Assembly (NCBI GenBank): GCA_949825065.1
Contig: OX463863.1
Span: 21,972,251 to 22,036,250 of the forward strand
Length of the DNA: 64,000 nt
Direction: 5' to 3'
Source: Odontocerum albicorne
Lineage: Eukaryota > Arthropoda > Insecta > Trichoptera > Odontoceridae
Position 1 is the first letter of the stretch, and each line of letters starts with the position of its first letter. The position numbers and the translations under genes are program-made. Below the pieces are notes generated by a model. That model saw only the letters and a list, made by a program, of their open reading frames with translations, was not told the DNA's origin and made no database searches. Below are positions 37,465 to 48,310 of this stretch, piece by piece.

Positions 37465-39990
37465 CTATAACCTGGAAACATTCACATTAGTTTAACAATG
37501 AGTTTATAATACGTTTACCCCTCCACGTAGGAAAGCATTAAATTATATTCAATGCCTGATATTAGTAAATGAAACCTTTCGTGACATAATAATCTTTACG
37601 ACTTGCTTGTGTTCCTCTGATGATGAGGTGAAAACCTTGAAATCTGTAGGGTTATACCGTAACATAAAGTGGAATAAACAGCGTTTGATAAAACAAATTA
37701 AAATGTCTTTAAACTGCCACAAAGTTAATGCCTTAACCAATAATAATACAATAATCTTCTTTGTTAGTGGTGTGTGTCGATTTGTTTTCCAGAGGTCTTT
37801 TTAAAATATTTATGATGTTGTATGAACACTAGACACATGCATTACACTACATCTAAAGCTTAATGTGTTACTGTCACATATCAGAAGACTTTTAAAGGTG
37901 TTTTTGTAGTTTGTCTGGCCTTGGTCATTTTACTGCGGTTTTCTTACCAAATAGGTTTTTCTGAACATATGCAAATGCAGAGTAGTACCATATCTAATGG
38001 TCACAACCACTACCTTCCTATCGTTACACTCAACTTATATATACTTAGTTTGTAAATTTGTCATTGGCCAATAATAGCGAGTTATTAATGCAGAAGCACA
38101 ACATTAATGCAGAAGCTACTGCATGATGTGAGGATTCTAATTTAGAAAGTCGTCCAATTGAAGTAAAACAAGTCCACAAGGGCAAGGTAGGTACTTGCAG
38201 TGTTAGAATAATTTATTTTTCTTTAACAGATTATCAAAACAAATGAAAATTAATTTGTCATTGCCGAAATTGACCGTTTTAGTGACATTTACAAGTCTCA
38301 AGGAGTGGTGGACTGCCTACCAGGTGGGTAGGTTTGTGTTTCCACTGAATAAGGGTAGTAAGTAATTGTTTTTATACAGGCGTTATGTGTGTCTCTTCGC
38401 TGAAGGGTGTTATTGTTAAAACAGGAAGAAGTTATCTGGTGTGGAAGGATTCCTTAAGTCGTCTTGGGGAAATTGTCTTCCCCACTCAGAGAGCTCGCAG
38501 CATTCACAAGAAATAAGTAAATTCTCTGTAATGGGAAAAACAGCAAATCTGGCAAGGAAGATATTAGTGAACAGCACTTTTTTCAATTCAATCTAGTCCT
38601 TTCATCCTGAAAATAGAGAGGATCTCCATGCAGCTATTCACTGATTCAAATTAATTTTAAATGAAAAATGTTTGAGAAAATATATTTTTGTTTGATTTGT
38701 ACAGGATTTTTTAAATAACATAAAAATAAAAAAATTCGTATAAAGTAGAGTTTGAACCAATCAACTTGATTTTATTGTAAAAGAACTAATAAAGTTTATG
38801 TAAAAAAATGTAAAACCTCTATTGTACTGATGTAACGCTATCCCAGCAGATCAACTGTCAAAATGAACTGAGGTAAAATTGTGCCTTTTTAAAACACAAA
38901 ATGTCACTTTATCAAGCAGCGCACACTGATATACTATCACCGTGAAGCGGTCAGTGTGAACCTCTAAATCAATAACATGATCAACTCACGAAAACGAAAA
39001 TAAATCGCATATTTTCAATACCTAATGAAAAGATCAATTCGACAGGAATAACACTATTCTTTCTGAATAATGGCCATGCATTCCTATATCTGATGGAGTA
39101 TACGCAGTGACTTCATCTTCTTAAATAATAGCCATGACCTTCTACGTTTAGAGTATACACAAAATACGTGGTGTCTTCTTGAATAATGATCGTGAATTCC
39201 TGTTTATGGATGAATATACGACAATGCTGTCAAGGCGCGGTGTCAAATTAAGCGATGCTTTATTGTTACACATATTCCATAGAAAAAAAACATAGACGAA
39301 AATTCTTGCAGTCTAGCCGAGTTGCATTGATAAATTAAATATTATTTCAGGGCTCACGGCCATAATTCAAGAAGAAAGAACTAGCACATTGCTAACATAA
39401 ATAATTTATTTTATCTAGAGAGCACATTTAATGTAAGTAAACATTAAATTATAAAGTTGCACTGAAAACAAATTTTACAGTGGAAGGTTTTTGTTTTAAT
39501 TATGATTTATGACCTGAGGGATCCCTGAGATACTAAAAATATTGATAACATTTCATATTATGAATTCACAAGGTTTGGGCGCCATTTCTTCTTTAAGTGT
39601 GACCTGAAATTTTGAAATTACTTCGCAGAGGCCTATATTTTTTTAATACAAAGTGTAATGTAATTGAACATAAGGAATGTAAAAAAATATTCATGTTCAC
39701 AGCATTACAAGATGTATGGAGCAAGTAGACAGCCAACATGGAAGCTGAATGAAATGAAGATCTCTCTGCCAGCCCCCTGCCTGATCTCTCTGCCAATCCC
39801 AAAACTGTAACCATGGCTATTCGCCCGCAGGTCAATAAATAAACAATTCCTGTAAAAAACTGCGTCTTTGCCTGTCACCAAATAATTCTCTATCAGAGAA
39901 AAATCTATGCAACTAATTTAAATACAAGCTATATATTAAAGCATTGCTGGTATTTAATGTTATACATTTAAACAATTCATCCCAGTGGTT
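37465..39990 (-). repeat. Upstream region of gene A (duplicated unit)
   Basis: This region is paralogous to 1-6300, 52119-54426, 54730-57264 and 62930-63750. It shows the mariner-free empty site at about 37540-37560 and an uninterrupted version of the hAT site at about 37850. The Penelope-like fragment is at 37600-37760, and GAATAATGGCC motif copies are near 39065, 39125 and 39178. The small conserved ORF lacks its ATG here. No other gene is visible. Confidence 0.75.
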
Positions 39991-40380
39991 TTCTTCCCTT
40001 ACAAAATTTCCAACAAATTATCGACACAATAAGCGGACCACTAACACTGTCCACAATATTACTTCGTGGTCGCTATAAAATGTTGAACCCGGATTAAAAG
40101 AAAAATCCCACTTCACCCGGCTGCCGTGCCAGGTGGATCATCCACCAGAAATTAACTCGTCACCCGGCTGCCGTGCCAGGTGGATTGGATTCACTTGAGA
40201 GCTGTGCCTAGACTGATCTACACTTCACCTGAGAGCTATACCTGCACCAGCGCCAAGCTGGTATTTAACTCGATGCGCTTTCTACCCGAACGTACGTTCA
40301 GTACCGCGTAATCCGTTCAACTCGTCGAAAAAGTCATATGTGCGAGTAATAATATTTAATATTAATATATCTAAAACGAC
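39990..40380. other. Unassigned stretch with a 24-bp direct repeat
   Basis: No gene is recognisable. ACCCGGCTGCCGTGCCAGG begins a 24-bp sequence that is repeated exactly at 40115-40138 and 40162-40185. Higher GC content than the upstream repeat suggests it belongs to a transposon, possibly 5' parts of the LINE that follows. Confidence 0.4.
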
Positions 40381-40488
40381 TTGACCAAGTGCTAATTGGA
40401 TTATTAGCATCATACCTAAAAGAAAAATCTCAATACGTAACAAGTCTTCCGTGGAATTCATCGCTAGATCTGGTATACCACAAGGATC

Positions 40489-40880
40489 TGTGGCAGTCGC
40501 CCACTCGGCGTTCATACATACGGTCAATGACCGATGAAATGACCTTCGGATTCCTCGATAAATCTAAGTAAATAAGTCCGAAGGTCACCCGCCGGCCAGT
40601 CATCCCGTAGCCGAGCGGACCGCACTCCATACTAGAGAGAGAACGCACCACGCTGTCTCGCCGGTTCCGTAAATAGATTGTTACCTACATACAACAGTTA
40701 ATCGTTTTTGCATTTACAGAAACGAGACGCAGGCATATCGCGAACGCATTCTAAAAATATATAAATACCTACATTACTAATAAAATTGGACACTCTCTCT
40801 TTCCGCATTGCTATCTAACGTGTTTTATTATTTATCAACAAATCATCATCATCTTTTCCCTTAAGGACCGATCTGCTAAA
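40489..40880 (+). repeat. 5' LTR
   Basis: It begins TGTGGCAGTCGCCC and ends GCTAAA. A TATA-like TATATAAATA is at 40758-40767 and a polyadenylation signal AATAAA at 40779-40784. It is followed by the primer-binding site. The termini are TG...AA, not the textbook TG...CA. Confidence 0.88.
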
Positions 40881-40952
40881 GTGTTGACCCCGAACGCAAA
40901 TTGAACGCAGATTTCGACTATAACGGATGTGGCCGACTCGATAGCGACCGTA

Positions 40953-41192
40953 CAAGTGCAACCCGACACCGGCATCAGCAGCAAGGCGATGAGCATCATG
41001 TACAGTTTCGTCAACGACATCTTCGAGCGCATCGCCACCAACGCCTCCCGCCTCGCCCACTACAACAAGAAGAGCACCATCACCAGCAGGGTGATCCAGA
41101 CCGCCGTCAGCATCCTACTCCCCGGCGAGTTGGCCAAGCACGCCGTCAGCAAGGACACCAAAGCCGTCACCCAGATACAACACTACATCTGA
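40953..41192 (+). pseudogene. Captured histone H2B fragment (histone fold to near C-terminus)
   Basis: The frame reads [20 protein letters not shown], then [38 protein letters not shown] and [13 protein letters not shown]. It covers core histone H2B from within helix 1 to just before the C-terminal YTSSK. The N-terminal tail and start are missing. The last residues are replaced (QIQHYI) and the frame stops at 41190-41192. Substitutions occur at normally invariant places, for example SREIQ to SRVIQ. There is no in-frame ATG before the histone similarity; the frame upstream reaches a TGA at about 40902. It is GC-rich and so foreign to its surroundings. It replaces the N-terminal part of gag inside the LTR element. 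Confidence 0.9.
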
Positions 41193-41700
41193 TGTGGACG
41201 AACTTGATGCCAGCCCATGTGAGGTCAGTCCTGGTGATCAGACATACGATCTCCAAGACTGCCTCCCTCGACGAACTCGCACTACTGACCGACAAGATGC
41301 TGGAGCAGACGCTGGAAGTAGCGGCCACGAGCATCGCTACAACCACGAGCATCGCTACGACCACGAGCATCGCTACAACCACCAGCATCGCTGCAGCTAC
41401 GAGCGTCGCAGACTCCACCATCCTCAAGCACCTGCAGACCAAACCTCCACGTCGGACGCCATCTGTAACTTGACCTACATAATCGATCATCGACGATCAA
41501 CGTACCGCAGACAAACAGAAGTACGCGAGACACGACCAAGCCCACCAACCCCCTCTTCCGCATCTCCCATCTGTATTACAATGCAGATTCGGGAAAAAAA
41601 ACGCCGCTCGCTGCAGTTATCCATTTACCTTTAAATTCGACAAAGGGAAACGGAAAACCAGTCTAGGCGCTAGATGTTTCGGAATCTAGCGTTCGCGTAG
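41182..41700 (+). pseudogene. gag C-terminal remnant of the LTR element
   Basis: From 41182 the frame reads [19 protein letters not shown] and TASLDELALLTDKMLEQT, a pattern known from insect Ty3/gypsy Gag just before the nucleocapsid. It is followed by four to five copies of a 15-bp unit coding SIATT (about 41325-41400). In another frame, 41562-41690 reads QCRFGKKNAARCSYPF, resembling the Cys-rich region at the end of Gag. Protease, RT and integrase are absent. Confidence 0.75.
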
Positions 41701-41731
41701 GTCACCTTACGCTCCACTAGAAGGGGAACCC

Positions 41732-42123
41732 TGTGGCAGTCGCCCACTCGGCGTTCATACATACGGTCAATGACCGATGAAATGACCTTCGGATTCCTCG
41801 ATAAATCTAAGTTAACAAGTCGGAAGGTCACCCGCCGGCCAGTCATCCCGTAGCCGAGCGGACCGCACTCCATACTAGAGAGAGAACGCACCACGCTGTC
41901 TCACCGATTCCGTAAATAGATTGTTACCTACATACAACAATTAATCGTTTTTGCATTTACAGAAACGAGACGCAGGCATATCGCGAGCGCATTCTAAAAA
42001 GATATAAATACCTACATTACTAATAAAATTGGACACACTCTCTTTCCGCATTGCGATCTAACGTGTTTTATTATTTATCAACAAATCATCATCATCTCTT
42101 CCAATAAGAACCATTCTGCTAAA
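41732..42123 (+). repeat. 3' LTR
   Basis: It starts TGTGGCAGTCGCCC directly after the purine-rich tract and ends GCTAAA. It has the same length as the 5' LTR and differs at about 16 positions. It is followed by GATC, the target duplication. Confidence 0.88.
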
Positions 42124-42411
42124 GATCTAATTTAGGTCCCCTGCTATTCCTCATATTAAAAATTCCATAAGTCACTCGACAGGTTTATTGTTCGCTAACG
42201 ACTTGAATATTTTCAAAAAGATTAATTCACCTCACGACTGTGCACAGTTACAACAGAACCTAGACTCTAGTTCCCTGGACTGAGCAAAATCATCTTCTGT
42301 CCTACATAAACAAATGTGTCTGAGTATCCTATACTGCCCTCATAAGCAAAAACGCAGCTAATGGCAAAAGTTTTGAGAAAACTGTACTTTATGTTTTTTA
42401 TTGCTGCTTAA

Positions 42412-44458
42412 CACTTGCCTTACTGTGCTAAAAAATCCCGCCAGCCACTTTGCTGGACTCTAAGTGTCCAAATACTGAAAAATGTATGTTTTAAATTAAA
42501 ATTATGCAAAATCTGCTAGGTTATTTTTTGTAATTAGCTATAAAAATCATTTGAGTATGTATTAAAGGGTCGAATTATATAAAATAAGTGCGAGAAATGA
42601 TAAAATAAGGGCTGAAACAGAGAGACGACATTACTATAAGAATTTCGTTTGTACACTGACTCATGTAGTGTGCACAGAACTCAGAAATCCCCTTTTTCTG
42701 CGCATGCGTACCAGGAGTTCTCAACCGTTTAATTTTTTTCATAAAATTATTCAATAAAATTTAGCGTGCTATTTTTTGGCAATAAAAATATAATTCGAAT
42801 TAAGATAACAAATAACATACAAACAAAATATAAAATGAATATATAAATTCAAAAATAATAATATAAAAACAAACACGAAATTCAAATTAATAAAATATGC
42901 AATTTGGAAAATATAAACACTTACAGAAAATTTAAAAATAGGGCAAACATATAATCAAAGTTTAATCCTGTGGAGAAAGTCTATCGCAATTGGGACACGA
43001 AATAACTTGTTTGTATTCTATGTACTAAACACACAGGTGTTTGATAAATATTGCAGAATAACCGGGTTCTTTTTCTCGATTTTTTTTAACAAAACCCACA
43101 ACTTCCTCTTTTGAGGATCTTACGGGGTACCAACAAGGCATTATTTACTGATGTTTCGGGTATTGACTCGCTACAATATGTTAAAACTGTATTGAAAGCA
43201 TCTTGTTGTTGCTTGTGATATTTGATGTTGCTATTTTTCCTTTTTAGGATATTGGGCTTTGCCAATTCCATACTTAACTCTCTTATGAAATGTTTTCGGC
43301 GGCATTTATTATTTTGTTTCCACTCTGAATATTTATCTATCCATAAGAGGTATGCATTCAATGCAGCCATATCTACAATTTCCATAAAAAGACGGAAAGG
43401 CCATCTTCTCGTTGACCTTGAGCAAGAGTACTCTCAAGTCACTTGGTCTCCCGTATCTACTCCAATTTTCGTATTATTATAATGATTTATAATTAGTGGC
43501 TTTTGTTTTTCTGCTAATTTGAAGGAGGTAAAAAAATATCTGTGGTTATCCCCTTGTTAGTGCCATACTGCGGTTGAACCATTTCCATGACTACTCGGTG
43601 ACCATCATTTATCTCTGCGATTATTTATCATACCAGAATAAACCTGTAAATTTGTTATGTATGCAGTCAGCAGCAACCCAAATTTTGATGCCATATTTAC
43701 CAGGTTTAGACTTAATGTACACGCGAAATGGACAATTCCCTCTAAACCTTGCCAAACGTTTGTCTACAGTTATATTTTAAGATGGAGAATAATTGCTCTT
43801 GCACGTATCCACAAACATTTTTAAAATCCAATTAATTGGTTCCAATTTATCTGAAAAAACCCTGATATCTCTCTTCTCGGGTTTCTTTATCATCAAAACG
43901 AATATAACTGTAAATATAGATGAATCTATCTCGAGACAGAGCTGCTGAGAAAAATGACTGGCAAAAGCGACTTTCACTTATCCAAAATTCACTCAAAGAT
44001 AGCTTTCACGTTCGATTTCTGCCAGATGCGAGCAATATTCCAATGAATGCATATAACTCGTCTTCTGATATTGGTTGGTTCTTTTGTATGAATTAATTAG
44101 ATTTAAATGATGATTTGTTTCTTCACTTATCACTTTTACTACCTCTTCATTTACAAACAGACAAAACATATATTTTATGGAACATACATTTATACTTGAA
44201 TTTCTCAGTCCAGAATCTTCGGTGAGAATATTTGATGCCCGACGCCTTGAAGATGAAGGTGATAATAAACTCCATTCAAATCCATGTTTTGATGTAAATA
44301 ATATTGTATTTCTTCGTCTTCTTCACTGGCCTCCATATCAGAATCTACTTCATCCTGTACCTCGACAAAATCTTCTGATTCTAATATATTGCCTGTCGCC
44401 TCAAATTCAAAATCGCTATCGATATTTCCCGCCATTTCAATTATTATTTTTTTGAAAA
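42412..44458 (-). mobile_element. piggyBac-like element, copy 2
   Basis: TTAA at 42408-42411 abuts the terminal CACTTGCCTTACTGTGCTAA, matching the 3' end of copy 1 (inverted). The other end stops at about 44458 against LINE ORF1 sequence without a TTAA, so it is truncated or recombined. Homology with copy 1 covers both coding and the long AT-rich 3' region. Confidence 0.82.
43020..44435 (-). pseudogene. piggyBac-like transposase, copy 2, broken
   Basis: The N-terminus (MAGNIDSDFEFEATGN, 44435) is acidic and open for 76 codons. Middle pieces include DKLEPINWILKM at about 43830. In a decayed frame at 43600-43770 the catalytic-core stretch reads RGNCPFRVYIKSKPGKYGIK, the family signature before a catalytic Asp. 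The C-terminal part (43086-43385) reads MAALNAYLLWIDKYSEWKQ. CPNCD and related Cys pairs follow near 42990-43080. Copies 1 and 2 keep different portions, so neither is active. Confidence 0.82.
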
Positions 44459-44690
44459 TAGTAGACCCTGAGGTAGGGCCTACCCATCAAATGTTAGTAC
44501 TACTGTTTGTGTAGGGGCCCACGTCACACCATCTGAGAAATCATAGTTATCTTACATTTAAGCCTACTGGCTTTCTGGACTCTTCCATAGCCATCGGATT
44601 TTTTCCTTCTTCCACATAACCGGGATTCCTCTTACTAAACCCATTCTGGTGACCATGAAAAAAAAAAAATTATTAAAAGCCATATAAAGC
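44459..44690 (-). pseudogene. LINE ORF1 (gag-like) fragment
   Basis: On the minus strand this reads MGLVRGIPV and DGVTWAPTQTVVLTF, the same block as ORF1 at about 61980-62158. This is the part of Jockey-clade ORF1 just before the zinc knuckles. It appears to continue at 46284, after the inserted LINE tail and the (TA)n tract. Confidence 0.65.
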
Positions 44691-45522
44691 CAACAGGACC
44701 TAGACTCCCTAGTCTCCTGGAGTGATCAAAACCATCTTCTGTTCAACATTAATAAATGTGTCTGTGTATCTTATAGTCGATCATTTTCACCAAACCACCA
44801 TCAGTATACTATACAGGGAGTGGCACTAAATAGAGTTTCTGAATTCAAAGATTTGGGCGTAACCTTTGATGTCGGACTCACGTTCGTTAACCGTGTCTCA
44901 CGTTTGATATCAGACTGTTACAAACTACTCGGTTTTATAATGAGAATATCAAGAGAATTTAACAGCACCGATATCCTCCGAAACTTATATAATTATCTAA
45001 TTAGAACCAAATTAGAATATGCATCTACGGTTTGGGCTCCTCATCAGCTCAAATATAAAAACAATATAGAACAAATACAAAAAAGAATCCTCAGATATCT
45101 ATGGTACAGAACAAAGGGCGATTACCCAAAATATGGTCACCATGCTGAACTTCTCACGATGTGTAACAATAGAAGCCTCGAAACAAGGCAAGAATCCATT
45201 GCGATATTCCTAATAAAGGTTTTCCAAGGTTCTTTTAACTGTCCCGCGATTCTAGAAGCACTAAGTTTATATGTACCCAATAAATATAGCAGTGCAAGGA
45301 ATCACCCTCTGTTCTACATACCAACTAACAGGAAAAATATCATGGCTAAACACTCAGTCACGCGTGGTATAGAGATATTGAACCAACTGAATGACACTGT
45401 GTATATATTCTCGGCACCGCCTAGCAGTATGAAAAGAATCCTGGCTGACATTCTTCCTAAAGAATAAGCTAACGCTAGAAGCAAAACCTCTTTGTGTAAC
45501 ATGAGAAATCCGTGCAGTGGAT

Positions 45523-45538
<16 letters not shown>
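44690..45538 (+). mobile_element. 5'-truncated Jockey-like LINE with poly(A) tail
   Basis: The fragment starts within the RT thumb region and includes the open frame 44820-45467. That frame contains RVSEFKDLGVTFD, YKLLGFIMR, NYLIRTKLEYASTVWAPHQ and a long C-terminal region typical of Jockey-group RTs. After the stop at 45465-45467 a run of 16 A ends at 45538, the expected 3' tail. The first 90 bp repeat those at 42250-42345, so two copies of the same family lie 2.4 kb apart. It seems to be inserted in ORF1 of another LINE. Confidence 0.82.
44820..45467 (+). pseudogene. LINE reverse transcriptase C-terminal part
   Basis: This is an open frame of 215 codons with LGVTFD, EYASTVWAPHQ and IQKRILRYLWYR, found downstream of the catalytic YADD box in Jockey-type RTs. 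The catalytic motifs themselves are absent because of the 5' truncation, so it has no enzymatic function alone. Confidence 0.8.
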
Positions 45539-46832
<1,294 letters not shown>

Positions 46833-46959
46833 AAGAAAAACTACCTACCTGTATTTCTACGATGAAATTAACCACAAATATGTACACAATCTAAGATATA
46901 ATACAATACATTTTAATTATAATTTATTTTATCAAATACTATTTATTACCCTTTTTTGT

Positions 46960-47800
46960 AACGGTATAACCCTACCGGTATCAAGGCTTTCACCTCATCT
47001 TCAGGGGAGTACAAACAAGACTAAATCCTGTTCGAACTGGCACCAATATACACGCTTCAACGGTTTGGGATATTCAGGTTGGGGACTGAGGGGTAAGGGA
47101 GGCACGGGACGATCTCAGTTAGCAGCGGAGAGATTCTGGGAATATATGTATTTACCAGATGTTCGGATCGATGTACTGACCTAGAAATTTCTAGGGCCTC
47201 TAATCTGTCCAATTTATTTCCGTTACTATTGTTATGTAAGAATTTGGCATAATACATAGAAAAAGTATGGTTTTCATGGTGACAATGATTAGCCATTTCA
47301 GAATAAATTAGAGGATTTATTAAGGCTGACGTGTATTCAGGAAATCTCTTTTCGAAGGATCTTCCTGTCTTTCCTATATAGAAATTATCACAGTCAGCAC
47401 ATTAAAGTTTATACACAGCACTGTTGCTAAGTATTCCATTTTTGCCTTTCCCGTTAAATAAGAGTTTCCGGAGATTAAAATTAGTGTAACAAGCTGACTT
47501 TATGTGACTTGGAATATTTTTGGTTATTTCGTATATGTTTTTTATAAATAGGACTTTGCTCCATTTATAGGTGTGCTTATAGGTGTCGTTTTATATGTAG
47601 TCTTTTTTGTTTTCTAAGTTTCTGTTTTGTTTTGTTTTTTTGAAAGTGAATCAATGAGGCTTCCAGGATAGCCATTATTTGCAACATTATTTTTATGGTT
47701 ATTAACTCCTTTTTACAATTGGACACTGAGTAATCTATGAAGTATACAGTTAAAGCAGGCTGTGTCTTTTTTTAAATATTTTTTTGTTTCGTCAATTCTT
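46960..47800 (-). mobile_element. Penelope-like retroelement remnant with GIY-YIG endonuclease
   Basis: On the minus strand, from about 47790, the frame reads TACFNCILHRLLSVQL, then NNVANNGYPGSLIDSLSKK, the end of a Penelope-type RT. Further on comes NIPSHIKSACYTNFNLRKLL and then CADCDNFYIGKTGRSFEKRF, the GIY-YIG endonuclease core. The open part 47057-47296 continues it (MANHCHHENHTFSM, LEALEISRS). A TAA and frameshifts interrupt the gene. Just downstream lies a CTGA-AGATGAGGTGAAAGCC block (46971-47013), the decayed form of the hammerhead-like motif seen elsewhere. The element cuts into the 3' remnants of gene B. Confidence 0.8.
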
Positions 47801-47824
47801 TGTAAAATTTCCAGAAAAAAAAAC

Positions 47825-48310
47825 ACAATCATTGTCCACAGAAGCAGGCTTCTCTCCACTATAAATCCTTTCATGAGATTTAAAAAGGTATTTTTCACAG
47901 CTGTAGGGCTTCTCTCAACTGTGAATCCTTTCATGAGATTTTAATTTATCTTTTCGTAAGAATGTCTTATCACATTGTCCACAGCCGTAAGGCTTCTCTA
48001 TACTATGACTCCTTACATGATTTTTCAAATCAACTTTTCGTAAGAGTGTCTTATTACATTGTCCACAGCTGTAAGGCTTATCTCCATTATGAATCTTTTC
48101 ATGCGATTTTAAAAGGCGTTTTTGTGAGAATTACTTATCACATTTTCCACAGCTGTAAGGCTTCTCTCCAGTATGAATTATTTCATGAGATTTTAAACTA
48201 TCTATTCGTGAGAATGTCTTATCATATTGTCCACAGCTGTAAGGTTTTATTCCACTATGAATCCTTTCATGAGATTTAAAAAGGTATTTTTCATAGATGT
48301 AAAGCTTCTC
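47825..48310 (-). pseudogene. Decayed fingers downstream of gene B stop
   Basis: About five to six 84-bp finger units on the minus strand have stops, indels and altered Cys or His codons. They begin straight after the gene B stop codon. Gene C has the same arrangement (59522-59870), so the stop was fixed before the duplication and these units became 3' UTR. Confidence 0.75.

Larger units (their letters stand above)
40489..42123 (+). mobile_element. Non-autonomous Ty3/gypsy LTR retrotransposon carrying a histone H2B segment
   Basis: Two direct LTRs of about 392 bp (40489-40880 and 41732-42123) differ at roughly 16 positions by eye. A 4-bp GATC duplication flanks the element (40485-40488 and 42124-42127), and removing it restores the LINE RT reading. 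Just inside the left LTR, TGACCCCGAACG (about 40885) resembles a primer-binding site for tRNA-Trp. A purine-rich tract (AGAAGGGGAA, 41719-41728) precedes the right LTR. The 850-bp interior holds an H2B fragment and gag pieces but no pol, so the element depends on relatives. Confidence 0.88.
40380..42345 (+). mobile_element. Jockey-like LINE reverse transcriptase fragment, split by an LTR element
   Basis: 40380-40488 reads, across a frameshift, LLASYLKEKSQYV and EFIARSGIPQGS. The frame resumes at 42124 as NLGPLLFLI and then FANDLNIFKKINSPHDCAQ up to about 42345. Together they rebuild the RT motif around GIPQGSNLGPLLF, with the YADD-type box decayed to FAND. The Ty3/gypsy element lies inside the GGATCT sequence of this motif. 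Confidence 0.8.

Noticed and set aside
40929..40952. Start of the H2B frame as MADSIA
   Set aside because: The codon at 40929 is GTG, not ATG. The ATG two bases earlier opens a different frame that stops at once.
40901..41473. A single 190-codon protein of Arg/His/Gln-rich composition
   Set aside because: Its first half is the H2B segment in the wrong frame; only the last part (from about 41182) is genuine gag.
40282..41894. Minus-strand and overlapping frames around the LTRs
   Set aside because: The same peptide (PKVISSVIDRMYERRVGDCHR) appears in both LTRs, so it is LTR sequence read by chance, not a gene.
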